Origin: Chrysomallon squamiferum
Taxonomy: Eukaryota; Mollusca; Gastropoda; Neomphalida; Peltospiridae
DNA length: 38,000 nt
Assembly: GCA_012295275.1 (NCBI GenBank)
Contig: CM022670.1
Coordinates: forward strand, 23,603,755-23,641,754
Direction: 5' to 3'
Below, in pieces: positions 12,350 to 25,080 of this stretch; position 1 is the first letter of the stretch, and the number at the start of each line of letters is the position of its first letter. Made by a program: the position numbers and the translations under genes. The notes beneath the pieces were generated by a model. That model was given only the letters and a program-made list of their open reading frames with translations, was not told the DNA's origin and did no database searches.

Positions 12350-13231
12350 TTATTTCTTTACCTATTTTATTATTGTTTTGTTTTGTTGTTGCTGTCTTTT
12401 GTGGAGGGGTTTCACCAGTTACACGTGTGAGAAAATCGACTCGCATATCGGTCTATATTTCAACTTAGTACATTCATCCACTAGATTTCTTTGATTCGAT
12501 AAACCCTGTGCTGGTCACGTTTATTTATTCGTATTAATATCAATATCACATTTCAACACAAAGGATTATATTGAGTCATTTAAACCTGAGTGAAAACTGT
12601 GGATGGGTTACATTTAATAACTTAAAAGATTAAATCGGGGGCAGCTGTTAGATATCACTCATATTAATCTGCTTGATTAAACTCGCGGTCAAGCATTCAC
12701 TGCTTACAAAGGGTACAGAGACGCCCACAGAATACTTCTGTTTGTACTGGCGTATCTTGGTAGACTGTGAAATTGGTTTAAGAAAAATCTGCGGTGAAGT
12801 TAAACCAAACAAAACTGGACTGATACTGGCCAAACAGAAGCTAACGGAATACTTGTGTTTCAGCGCATATTTTTATGGATGCGTTTTATGGTCAGATAAT
12901 TAAGAATTTAAAAAAAAAAAAAAAAAAAAAGGATTAATAAAGATATGATGAGTTAGTGATGTGTATTTATGAAATTTTGTTTACTCGTGAAAAATGAAAG
13001 ATAAACGTGACTAGAACGCTTGCTATAAATCTCCGAGGTGCACCAAATGACGTTGTTTCGCGTTTCAGACGTGACCCCAGCTTCAGTAAGGCCGTGCTCT
13101 GTATGTGGATCACAGGCCCGTGTTAAATAAATAAATAAAAATTATAACTTTAAAAAAATAATAATAATAAATAAAAAAATAAAAACATATTTGTTTAGTG
13201 TTCCATTTTGGCTTTAGAAATGCATCCGATC

Positions 13232-13265
<34 letters not shown>

Positions 13266-15440
13266 GAAAAAAATCAAATAAAGTATTAAAAGAACGTATT
13301 CCCGCCTACAGCAGTTACTGCGCAATCACCGACGAAAACTTCAGTGCTCTGTAGAATGAAAGGTGTGCTAGATCGACGCGTGAACATCGACGGCTTTGAT
13401 TTTCTGCCCGACCGTTATCAGGCATCTTGAGGTCATTTGAACAGCAGGTTCAAACATCTTCTATCGCATATTTGTGAAGGAAAGTTTGCAGTGTGCGAAT
13501 CAAAGATTGGTTTGGATATACGCTTTGGAAGACAACTGTCGCTGAAATATATGTAGCTGAGCTTTGGTTTAAACAGCGATTTCAGTTTTAATGTTTTCTT
13601 GTACAGTTTCTAGCTAGAAAGTGTTATTGGTCGTTTGTTCCTATCATGTTTTCTGGCTGTGAATATCATGGTTAGTTTTCTTCTTCCTTGTAGATCGCCA
13701 TTCTAATAAAGGTCAAATCTAACAAGTATTTTTTATATAGCTTAAAAAGTGTATGTTAAAAAAAAAAAAATAAAAAAAATAAAAATATCGCTAAGAAGTT
13801 TAATAAGTCATGGCTGTAACATTGAGGCAAATGAGGCAAATGGCTCATATCGAAATTGACGTGTTTTTTTAAAAAAAACAAATAAAAAAAGATTTTATTT
13901 AAAAAATGTTAAATATAAATCTCTATTCCGATAGAAACGATATCCGCGGAATGAATTCGTTTATGTCTGCGGTTACCGTTTGAAGTCGACAGATCCCTCG
14001 CCAAAATTGTTTTGCCCTGTTCCGCTTGGCGATTAAATACTTTTGGCTTTTCTGTCTTATAAAACTATAATATTGTATAAAAAAAAAAAGAAACAGTGAA
14101 ACAAGCAAAATAGAATTTGTAATAAATTCATAGATAGTGTACAAAACAATTATTAAACAAATATTTCCTAATTTATTTTAATCATATCCCTGATATAAAA
14201 GTGAAAATGAATTAAGTCAACCGTAAATTTGAAAGACATTACTATACATTCATTAGTTACAGATTCACTCGAGCCAGAAAGACTATTCAATCTCAGCACA
14301 AATTTTAATACAAAATAACTGTTATTAATTGTATTGTAAAAAGAAAACTCTCAAAACAAGCTAGACTTCAAGCCAAAAATTTCAAACTGTATAATATTGT
14401 TCATTTGAAGTCACAGCACATCAAATTATAAAAGTTCATTTCAGTAATTTCAGTGGTTTTCAGTTTAAAAAAAATTGTTAAAATAAATGTTTTTCTTGGA
14501 GAGACTTTTCTGGCTAAGGTCTCTTATTGAAGCCTGCTGAAAATTAACCACACTCACAAATAAACTAGTAATCATTTTATGGGCAAATTTTCAATAAAAT
14601 TCTACTCGGGATCGATCCAAAATGTTACTGACGTCCTCGAGGGTCTCACGTACTAGTTATTTTATAATTTTTGTAACTAGTGTTAGACGTGAAGGAATCA
14701 CAAAGAAGATGGAAATATAATTGAGATAAATCGCTTACATTATCAGTTCTGAGTCTAGATTGAGATGAGACAAGATTACGAGGGAAATAATTTACTGTAG
14801 TCATCCAAGGTACTAAGTGCTGCTTTGGTCGCAGTGTGTTTTGTTTTTACAGTCAATCAATAGCTATCTAAAATGTCCTTCTACGTCTTAAAGGGTTGTC
14901 TCCCACGTTACACGTCCCATTTGTTACACACATAACTGTTACACAGTCAACTTAGGAATTAATTAAACAAAACCCTATAACGTTAGCGGGAAAGTCACCA
15001 GCTGAACATGGTTGAGCATATTTATGTGTGATGTTGTACAGTTACATAAATATTGTGTGCTTCCTGCTGCATGCATCCTTCATATGTACCAAATGTGATA
15101 TAATAATTCATATTATTAGTGTGCTGTGTGACTGAATTTATTACATGTGGACGTGAATATATACTTCTGTTCTCAATTGTTGGTAGAACAGGTCTGCTTA
15201 ATTGTTGCCTAATCGACCGTGTAACAACTGGTAAGATGAGTTCAGTGTTGCCTGCTGGATAGAAGGCATGTGGTTAGCAGCGTTCAGCCGTGAGCTGCGT
15301 TGTTGTAAGGTCTGTGTGACAGATGGGATGCTTAAAGTGGGCAAACAGTTCCTAGACGTCTTGAAAGTCAGTGCTAAGTTACTGTTGACGTATCTGTATT
15401 AAAAGATTAATTAGACATATAAAATAATTAGCTAGAGTAA
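12350..15440. other. Mixed-complexity spacer; no gene seen
   Basis: The stretch includes polyA at about 12910-12930 and (ATT)n at 13232-13264. Unique-looking, less AT-rich blocks lie at 12670-12900, 13320-13560 and 14860-15400. The 12673-12903 interval is open on both strands but shows no known motif, start context or splice sites, so it is not called a gene. Confidence 0.5.
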
Positions 15441-15456
15441 ACTAAGGATATGTGCA

Positions 15457-15501
15457 TGTGTGCGTCTGCGCGCGTGTGTGTGTGTGTGTGTGTGTGCGTG
15501 T
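15457..15501. repeat. (TG)n microsatellite with a CGCGCG core
   Basis: TG dinucleotides are interrupted by tgcgcgcgtg. Alternating purine-pyrimidine DNA of this kind is a classic Z-DNA-prone sequence. Confidence 0.9.
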
Positions 15502-15682
15502 AACAGGAATGACTAATTAGGTTATGTAATGTCATGTGGTTGTGGTGTAATTCTCTGAGTCAGCGGTTGTGTGTTTGACCAGAGTAATTATGTGTAACAC
15601 CTGCTGGACGTTTATGTATTAAACAACGTTTTGTTTTTAATTTGAAATCGTATTCAACTTTGTTCCGCGCTAAATACTCGAA

Positions 15683-16060
15683 CTCCTGGCCTGTTTGGTC
15701 TTTTGGCACTAAAAGCCAAGACTCGAGAGCGCTGAAAGAACTGTCACAAATAACAGCAGATAACGTTTGCCCACTGAACAGCGGCAAAGTTCAGATGGAC
15801 ATAGGTAACAACATTTTTACTGGTCTGTTTGGTCTTTTGGCACTAAAGAACGGTTGCAAATAACAGCAGAGAACGTTTGGACATAGGTAACAACAGATGG
15901 ACTTAGGTAACAACATTTTTACTGGTCTGTTTTTTAACCTTGATCTGAATTTTGTGACAAAAATATTTGATTTTTAATAGAATAATATAACAATATTGTT
16001 ACACAGTATCTCTGGTAAACTTGCTAAGTAAATTGTAAGGCTTCACTGTTCTGTAATGAA
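15683..16060. repeat. Diverged dispersed repeat, copy 1, with internal tandem duplication
   Basis: The word ctgtttggtcttttggcact occurs at 15691 and 15825, each followed by aataacagcaga(t/g)aacgtttg and (a/t)taggtaacaac. The block is therefore partly duplicated in tandem with a period of about 134 bp. A similar ordered set of words recurs near 18721-18990: a tctgaaagaa-like word, ttcagatggac(a/t)taggta, ttactggt, taacctt, and a gtgacaa word. No coding sequence or terminal repeats are evident; it may be part of an unrecognised transposable element or an old segmental duplication. Confidence 0.6.
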
Positions 16061-17320
16061 TAGATGTAAGTGTGTGTGGATATAATATAAATATATATGC
16101 ATGGTGGCCTACTGTTATTTAATGTAGTAATATTTGTTAACACTGATACAGTGCAGAAATTTTTGTTTCTAGTGAACTTACACGTGCTAATTAAATACTT
16201 ATTATCATAAGATCTTATCTCTGATTATCCTAGAGCCAAACCAGCTCACAGAGATATATATACACCGATAGGATAATTTTTTTTAGATAATTAGTGTTTT
16301 ATCCATTACAGTTTCTTTCTCGATTACCAGGTTAAATGAATTTAGGGTCTGTTATCGGTATCAGGGTTCAATAAATGAGGGTAATGATTAGAAAGTGAAA
16401 GCAAACCTTTACAGTGAAGAAAGTAAAATATTAAATCTTAAACAGAGACGACGAAAAGTGGAAATAAATAATGTATTTTCCATGGTAACAATGAAGCGTA
16501 CAGAAAAACATGAAGAGTTGATTGTCTGCCAGTTTCGTAACAATCTCATCACAACCTTAACTGCACCACAGCTGGTTCTAAATTAAGCCAGAAGCCAATT
16601 AAATTTCTTAAATCAGTTAGTTACATAAGCGTGTTAGTGTTTAACATAGCTGAAGAGGTGAAATATCCAAGTAATCTGCTGCTTCTTTTTGCACAAGAAT
16701 AGCCTTTTTGTTGAAGCTTATTACAGATGCAGATTTAATTTAGAAACAAACAAACCTTTCAAAGGATGTTACGGGGTGAAAAAAATGAAAGAAATAAAGA
16801 CAAAAAAGCATAAAACAAATGTAAGAGATAGGCTTTTTCAGCTACCTGAGCTCTTTTTAATGTCTTGATTTCAATGCATACTCCGTTCAAGAACAAATTG
16901 AAGAACAATGTACCGTTCATTGGGTGTTGGTTATTTTTGGCAAACAGTTCAAGTATGCATGTCGTGGGAACAGTTTCTTACAGCATTAAGAGCAGGTTTC
17001 ACATTTTTTTCTAAAATATATATATTAATTCAGTGTAATCAAATTCTTAAAAAAATTCTGTTATTTATTTTTTTATTTTTTTATTATTTAAAGTCGTTAT
17101 TTTTGAAAATGTCGACTTCTGAAACAAATCTGTAAAACAAATAATTAAGCACTATTCGTGTTTATCCTGTTTCCAAGTAGAAAATCAGTTTTATTCAGTT
17201 ATATTCTGCATTAAGGCAAACTACTTTCCCTTCAGTTGGGCGCCTGCCCTAGCGGAACTGTTGCAGTGAACCCGGGATTCTGGAAACTGTGTGGGAAGAC
17301 CACGAAGGTTTGATTATATC
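16061..17320. other. Spacer; no gene seen
   Basis: AT-rich sequence. The word ttctagtgaac near 16167 recurs near 19314, suggesting that the duplicated block may extend past 16060. Open frames at 16395-16586 and 16908-17135 show no recognisable domain. Confidence 0.45.
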
Positions 17321-17326
17321 TGCCAG

Positions 17327-17350
17327 CAGGTCCATATTAACATGGACCTG
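17327..17350. repeat. Perfect 9-bp inverted repeat (hairpin)
   Basis: caggtccat (17327-17335) is exactly complementary to atggacctg (17342-17350) around a 6-nt loop. It lies about 60 bp before the T61 run. It is not followed directly by T residues, so a simple terminator is unlikely. Confidence 0.75.
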
Positions 17351-17410
17351 TGTTGTGATAGTTTGGTTCGTGGTGGTGGTGCGAGTGTTTTTTTTATAAT
17401 TTTAAATGTT

Positions 17411-17413
<3 letters not shown>

Positions 17414-17474
<61 letters not shown>
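17414..17474. repeat. T61 homopolymer
   Basis: Sixty-one consecutive T residues, the longest homopolymer in the window. It could be the tail of a retroposed copy on the minus strand, but no body is recognised on its right side. The length may also reflect assembly or sequencing error. Confidence 0.95.
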
Positions 17475-17475
<1 letters not shown>

Positions 17476-18570
17476 TTGTTGAGGGTAGCTTCGATTCATT
17501 TTATTTTATTTTATTTTTTTTGTTTTTAATTATTTATTTGTGTTGTTGTTGTTGTTGTTGTTTCTTTTAATAAAACACTAGCCGTAATGACAAAAAGATT
17601 AAGATACTAAAGAAAAAAATCTGTCAAGATTTTCTTGCCCCCAGTTTTATTGTATTGTTTTGGATCGCATTATATTACACTCCTCTGCGTTTTCTGTATT
17701 ACTTAACTTTGTGTTATTTTATTAAACTGAGTTATTTTCCACTACAAGCAGTTCTGCTGAGTAGTATTTTCTACATTTACCATAAAAAAAAAAAAAAAAA
17801 ATGTTAGAAAAAAAGAAGAATTACAAAAAAAATGACTAAAGGCTATAAATTTACACCTGACTAATTTTAGTAACATTTAACCATCAAAGCTTAAAAGCCT
17901 TTAATTTTATGTTACCTCCGATATAAAAAAATATCTTTAATATTGCGAAGAAGCGTTACGTGATTTTAACACGGAGGATACAAAAACTCTCGGAATTGTT
18001 GAGAATGCTATTTGTTTACCAGGTTAAACTCAACAAGCATTTGTCTGATTTCTTTATTTTCATTGACTTTGACTTCCCACCGTACGCCACTTGATTAAGA
18101 ATCTTTATCTCTGGTGCCATCCAATTCAAAGGTACCGCGACAGGTGTAGAAGCACTTTACTGCGCAATCTCTGAATCGACCTCGGGCTACAAGGGAACTT
18201 TTCTTTCAAGCCGAATTTTTTTGAGTAAATGTAGTGTTAAAAAGAGAAGAGCTATGGGGAACACTTCTTCTTCGTGAAATACAGTACAGGTGTGTATAGG
18301 ATGTTGAGAGAAGCTCGCGGTGAAATGTTATTTTAAACTCCGGTTTCTAAAAACTGACTGAGGTATGTTTTTACTTAGACTGTGACATCTGCACATATCT
18401 GCACCTTAAGAAAAAAAAAAATAAAAGCTAGTAAAATTTATTGGTACTGTGTTCACTTCCCAGCCCCAAAAGATAGCTTTAAAAGTATACAGAATGTGAC
18501 GGGGAAAAGCCTTTTTATTATTTTTAGTGTTGGCAAACCAAATACTCGTGGTTTTGATGTGGTCGTTTAT
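17475..18570. other. Spacer; no gene seen
   Basis: (GTT)n at 17540-17561 and polyA at about 17785-17801, otherwise AT-rich DNA. 18060-18330 is slightly richer in GC, without recognisable content. Confidence 0.5.
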
Positions 18571-18576
18571 TATGTA

Positions 18577-18590
18577 ACGCCACCTAGCGG
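18577..18590 (-). promoter_or_regulatory. CTCF-like motif (minus orientation)
   Basis: Read on the minus strand, CCGCTAGGTGGCGT contains the AGGTGGCG core typical of bilaterian CTCF sites. It stands out in AT-rich DNA. Motif match only. Confidence 0.35.
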
Positions 18591-18720
18591 TAAGGTATTC
18601 TACTGGTATTGTATTTATACATACTATCGGGAACTTCAGATGCTTGTTTTTTTTTTTTTTTCACAACTTTTATTTGATTAAAAAAATGATAACCAGAATA
18701 TCTCCATGCAATATATATAC

Positions 18721-18990
18721 AATCTCCTGACCAGTCTGGTCTAAGCACAGATAGCCTAAGACTGAAGAGCTCTGAAAGAAATGTTTTAATCACAAGAGAA
18801 ACGCCTGTGACTGTACGACTGTAGTTCAGATGGACTTAGGTAGCTACGTATTTACTGGTATGTTTGTTTAACCTTGGTGTGACTGCTGTGACAATGCTAT
18901 TATTTTTGTTCCATATTTTGAGTGTCTTCGGTAATCATGCAAAAGAAATTGTAGGCTTCAGTTCTCTAATATAACGATTATTCGGTACGA
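18721..18990. repeat. Diverged dispersed repeat, copy 2
   Basis: Shares ordered words with 15683-16060, for example tctgaaagaa, ttcagatggacttaggta, ttactggtatgtttg, taaccttg, gtgacaa and attgtaggcttca. This copy lacks the internal tandem duplication. The two copies are about 3 kb apart in the same orientation. Confidence 0.55.
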
Positions 18991-20420
18991 TAATACGTAA
19001 CCGGTAATCGTGAAAAGATGTTACTGTTTTTATCGAGGTATACACAAGTATTAATCCTGCATTACCAGGTAAATGAGTAGTTAAGTGAAATCTACGAGTA
19101 GGTGAAAAGTGCTTCAGTCTCCTTCTTAATAAAATTCATCTGTCAGCGTCTACGTCCTGTGTAAGTTAATGTTAAGTTAATAGAAATACATACCGTACAA
19201 TGAAAGTAATTCTAATTAAAAAGTCGTGTGATTAGTTCTCGTGTGTTACTCACATCATATTTTGTAATTCGTCATCGCTAGAGTTAATCATAGTTTCAGG
19301 AGTGTATTGTTGTTTCTAGTGAACGTTAACCTGCTAATCAAATAGTTATATGAAGATACACATACGAGAATGTCGGACGTTTTGTCCACAGATATTTCGG
19401 TTTAGGACATTTGGGAATAGGACATCTCGGACTGGACGGTTTTGACTGCATCAGTCAACCTTTTTCATTTTCAGAAAATAATACCGAAAATATGAAAATA
19501 TTTATTTGTTAGCACTACACCACTTTCAAATATTAGGCTGGCACCGTGAAGCAGTTCAGGAATGGACTCACACCCAGAGGACCTGTTCTCACATAAACGT
19601 TGGATCTAAAGCTACACGTGCACTTTTTGTGGTTCTCGTTTTGAAACATCTCTCTCACAAACTTGAGCACTTTCAACAAGAGCTTGGAATTCACTGGAAA
19701 ATGACGTAGAATATCGTTTTATTCGTTAAGGTTTTCTTTCTCGGCTGTCTGGTATCTGGATTTAGCATTCTTTACCAGCATCTCGGTAGATATCCCTTGA
19801 CATACAGATAACACACGCAAACACATCAGACATACAGACATGACTATGTATATATATATAGATATATATATACACACATTCTTCTTTAAAAACAAATGTG
19901 CAATGGGAGAAGAAATTAAATCGTTTCATTTCATTCAGATTTTTTTCGTTTTTCTTGACGTTTTTAATTATATTGTTCTAATGAAATTTTTATGTACGTT
20001 ATCGATACACTAGACTTAAAAATCAGACTTTCTGCGCTGAATGCTGACACACCCAAAATGCTGACACATACAAAATAAAAAAAATTAACTGACATATGTT
20101 TGTTTTATACGAAAACACGGTATTACGAGTAACAGAAAAATACACGGTAACAAAAATAGATTTAAAGAAACTAGATTCCACTTAGGTGTGTGGAAAATAA
20201 ATTGTAGTTTTATGTATGCAACTTAACAACTTGTTTTTGTAAACAGCTTCATCTTAGGTAGCAGTCTGTTAATAGTATGTACAAAAGAAACAACACGATA
20301 TCTTTCTGATGACAGAATAATTCTGTTTATAATATCGATAAGTTACGTCTACAACAACAAAACTCAAAACAAAACAAACTGTTAACAAAACGGATGATCT
20401 AGGTACAGCATAAATACGTA
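18991..20420. other. Spacer; no gene seen
   Basis: Mostly unique AT-rich sequence with a short (TA)n at about 19850-19872. The open frame at 19506-19709 has no recognisable domain. Confidence 0.5.
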
Positions 20421-20424
20421 TATA

Positions 20425-20520
20425 CATGAGGTTGTCTTGACTGCCGAACGGTATCGGAGTGCGTTCGAATCTCTTCAGCGACATCTGGTGGGTTTGTACT
20501 CCTGTGCCATTGCATTCTCG
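20425..20520 (+). mobile_element. Possible tRNA-derived SINE remnant
   Basis: The sequence gcgttcgaatctc at 20461-20473 resembles the RNA polymerase III B-box/T-arm (GGTTCGANTCC). It is preceded by a tRNA-like ttgactgccgaacgg stretch and followed directly by a (CATA)n array, the common arrangement of a SINE whose 3' tail has seeded a microsatellite. I cannot identify a family or a clear A box, and there is no second copy in the window. It could instead be chance similarity. Confidence 0.35.
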
Positions 20521-20875
20521 CATACATACATACATACATACATACATACATACATACATACATACATACATACATACATACATACATACATACACACACA
20601 TACATACATACATACATACACACACATACATACACATATTTATGCATACATGCATGCATACCTACCTACCTACCTACCTACCTACCTACTACATACATAC
20701 ATACACACATACATACATACATACATACACACACATACACACATACATACACATATTCATGCATACATACATGCATACCTACCTACCTACCTACCTACCT
20801 ACTACATACATACATACATACATATATACATACATACATACATGCATGCATTCTCAAGCATATATATATATATGA
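20519..20875. repeat. (CATA)n/(CCTA)n array with a 117-bp higher-order duplication
   Basis: Pure CATA units come first. Then a compound block (CACA, acatatt(t/c)atgcata, CCTA run, ctactacatac) occurs twice with a 117-bp period: the acatatt word is at 20634 and 20751. The array ends in CATA and ATAT words. Both-strand poly-YIHT and MYVC frames are artefacts. Confidence 0.93.
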
Positions 20876-22415
20876 ACGTACTTATATAAAATACATACAT
20901 TCAGAAATACATACAAAATCAATACAACATCACACACGCACAAACATGTACAAATATAAACCTACCTGCATGTATAAAAAAATAAATACATTTACACTGA
21001 ATAAATCTGTAATATAATTTTCAACTTTGTACAGTGGTTTACTATAAACAGTACTGCTGAACGTACATTGTAAGACATAGATACATGTTTTACATTTATA
21101 CATCCATTGGTAATGTATTACATCTGTTAATAAAATATTCATCAGTTACATTTAATACAAATCTCTGTTTGTTACTGAGTATCTGAGATTGAGAACACTG
21201 TTACAACTGTTTTAAACATTTCTACAATTTTATTATTAAATAGTTCAAGTTCCTGTGTATCGTGACACAAGAATGTGTTTATAAACTTTTTACTGAATAC
21301 CATACATTACCACAACTGTATATTTAAATGTACATTCATATGGCAAAGTCGTTTACCTATGTTTAAAAGTAAACTATCTTTATGGTTAAGTTTTACATGC
21401 AAAAGCCATCCCAGCTGTTTTTGTGCGTGTGTGTGTGGAGTGGGTGTTTATGGGTGTATACATACACATATACACACACACACATACACACTAATATATG
21501 TACATATGCATACCATTCAAAGTCCAGAACATTAATGCTGCTAGACGAAATAAAAATCAGACTTGCCAATTAAAGCCAGAGAACATGATCCTTTTTCCCC
21601 GGCTTTTGAGAGAACACCCATTAACTTTATTTCATCGAGTCCCACAAGCGGAGAGATCCAGAACATTTCGGCTTTCATTTGTAATTGTGCTCCCAGCAGA
21701 CTTGTCAAACTGTCTGAACGGTGATGTTAAATCTGTAAATCACACTGAGAAAAACATCACCTGGGACATGTAGAGGTAATAACTTCTACTGCACACAGTC
21801 ACGTCACTGGGATTTACCGTCTGCATAAATCTTAAACATTGATTAAAGAAATGCGTGTTTTGCTTGCTGCGGTTTATGTGTGCTGTTCAAGATGTGTGTT
21901 GTTTGTATGCAATGTATGCGCATGGTTCAGGGTGTGCGCGTTTTGTTGAATGGAATGCATGCGTGTTGTTCAGTCTAATGTGTTGGAAAAAATGTCCGTT
22001 AGAAGTATATTCGATATAGTTTTATATAAAACGGTACATATGTTCTTTTCATTAAAACGTTCATGTATTGTTCAGTAGAATGTAGGTTTTGATCAGTGGG
22101 ACAGTGTATGTATGTATGTATATATTCAATATAGTATAAGGCCAGAATGTATATATATATATATATATGTATATATTCAATTTAGTTTAAGTTTATTGGT
22201 CAATATAATGTATATGTTCTGTCCAGCGAATGTGTATGTAGAACGTAAGTGTGTTGTTTTATAAGGGTGGATCTATACTAGACGTTAAAGCAGGTGCTTT
22301 GATTAGAGGTGTCGTTTTTTTTTTATAATGTTGCATAATATAGAGTTTTACATTTCTATATCTATCGCACTGAATTTGTAAAACAGTATATATTACGTGA
22401 AAGACTAAAAGAAAA
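20876..22415. other. Spacer; no gene seen
   Basis: CA-rich microsatellite at about 21455-21495 and TATG words near 22110-22175. The 21498-21773 interval is unusually complex and open on the plus strand for 91 codons. It has no recognised domain, and its start lies in the CA repeat. Confidence 0.45.
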
Positions 22416-23800
<1,385 letters not shown>

Positions 23801-23802
23801 CG

Positions 23803-23819
23803 CCACACCAGATGGCGCC
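23803..23819 (+). promoter_or_regulatory. CTCF-like motif (plus orientation)
   Basis: CCACACCAGATGGCGCC contains CAGATGGCGC, close to the core recognised by bilaterian CTCF. It sits inside a GC-rich, CpG-containing island (about 23690-23860). Motif match only. Confidence 0.4.
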
Positions 23820-23859
23820 TGCTGGAACTGGCAGCTTGTCGGTGTTACATTAGAGTGCA

Positions 23860-24590
23860 CGTGCATGTGTACAAGACGTTACTGGTCTTCACGGGTTTGC
23901 TGTGTTTAAGGAATACAGAGATTAAGAGAAAAATAACACTAAGTAGAATGTCTTCTTTCTGCCGCGATTCTGGGTTTATGGATGTTTTTTTTGTTTTTTT
24001 AATAAATAAAAAAATAAACGTATATGTGAATGTAACATCAAAGTGTTATTTGAAATATTTCTTTATTTGTTCTCCTTGGATTTAACGTAAATGTCCAAAT
24101 CATTGTAATAATAAAGAACATGTCCTAATATAAAATATTTAAAAAACCACAAGTACTATAGAAAAGAAAGCAAAAACATTTCAAACAAAAATAAATTTTA
24201 ATAGAAATAATTACATATCTACATTACGCACATTTTGATTCTACGAGTGTCTGTCATTTCAAAAACGCTTACATCCACTGAAGGTTATAGGATTCCTGTC
24301 TTGGGCCCATTTTAAAAAAAAAAAAAAAAAAATAAAAAGATCCTGAGTTATTTATACAAGACAGGTTAGTGTCAGGGCACGTTAGAGAGAACAGTACAAT
24401 GGTAAAAGTTCGCTGCAGTGAGCTTAGGATAGGAGGCGGAATGTAAATTCGATCCAGGTGATTACCTAACCGCAGATACGCCGAGTCTGTACAAACTGCG
24501 TTATAAAGAGTTTATGTAATATGAACAAATCATTAAAGCAAACAAGCATGATATAATTTCTCTCGTTTGATTTATAACCGTCACTAGTTA
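23860..24590. other. Spacer; no gene seen
   Basis: AT-rich with polyA at about 24311-24330. A less AT-rich block at 24370-24500 has a weak Pol III-like word (aaattcgatccagg), but not enough to call a SINE. Confidence 0.45.
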
Positions 24591-25080
24591 TTGAGAGTAA
24601 TTAGAATTAGAGAACGCAATAACATTAGCAGATCAATGTAACATGGAGCTGATAAAACAATAAGCAGACGAGAGGCAAACAATCTGCAAACCTAGACAAA
24701 CAAAACTAAAGACATTAGATACATTGCGAAGCAGATACGTAGAAACTTAAAGGCAGACAACACTAGACAGACAACATTACATCTCAGTACTAGACATAGC
24801 ACGAGGCAGGCAATGCTACAGACGCGAAAACAAACCCAAGTAGTCCAAACCAGAAATACGACACAGTTAGAGGTTTGGGACACTCAATACTAGGGTGTTG
24901 AACATACAGAATTTGAGACATTTAAGCAGACACTACTGAAAAGACTACGGTAGACATTATATTCTAAAGTAGATAACATTAGAAATGTGAAGCAGACAAA
25001 AAGTCGGACTTGAATATAAATTGTCTGGTTTCTAATAATATTGTGATCACTTGCACTTTTGTGTAATGTCGGCTACAGAC
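24591..25080. repeat. Degenerate AGACA-ACATTAG-type low-complexity satellite
   Basis: Variants of cagacaacattag, agacatt and gcagaca recur many times over about 490 bp (for example gcagacaacactag, cagacaacattac, gtagacattat, gtagataacattag, gcagacactac). Spacing is irregular and there is little other sequence. It reads as an old tandem array. The hydrophobic Cys/Val/Leu frame on the minus strand (24692-24883) comes from this composition and is not annotated as a protein. Confidence 0.5.

Noticed and set aside
12190-12468. Poly-Val plus frame and poly-Thr minus frame
   Set aside because: Both strands are open because of the (GTA)n repeat.
17291-17482. Poly-Phe/poly-Lys frames
   Set aside because: Created by the T61 homopolymer.
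20437-20889. 150-codon and 138-codon plus-strand open frames of Y-I-H-T repeats, plus antisense partners
   Set aside because: They are direct translations of (CATA)n/(CCTA)n repeats open in several frames on both strands; no gene.
24692-24883. Hydrophobic Cys/Val/Leu minus-strand frame resembling a membrane segment
   Set aside because: It coincides with the degenerate AGACA/ACATTAG array; the composition explains the hydrophobicity.
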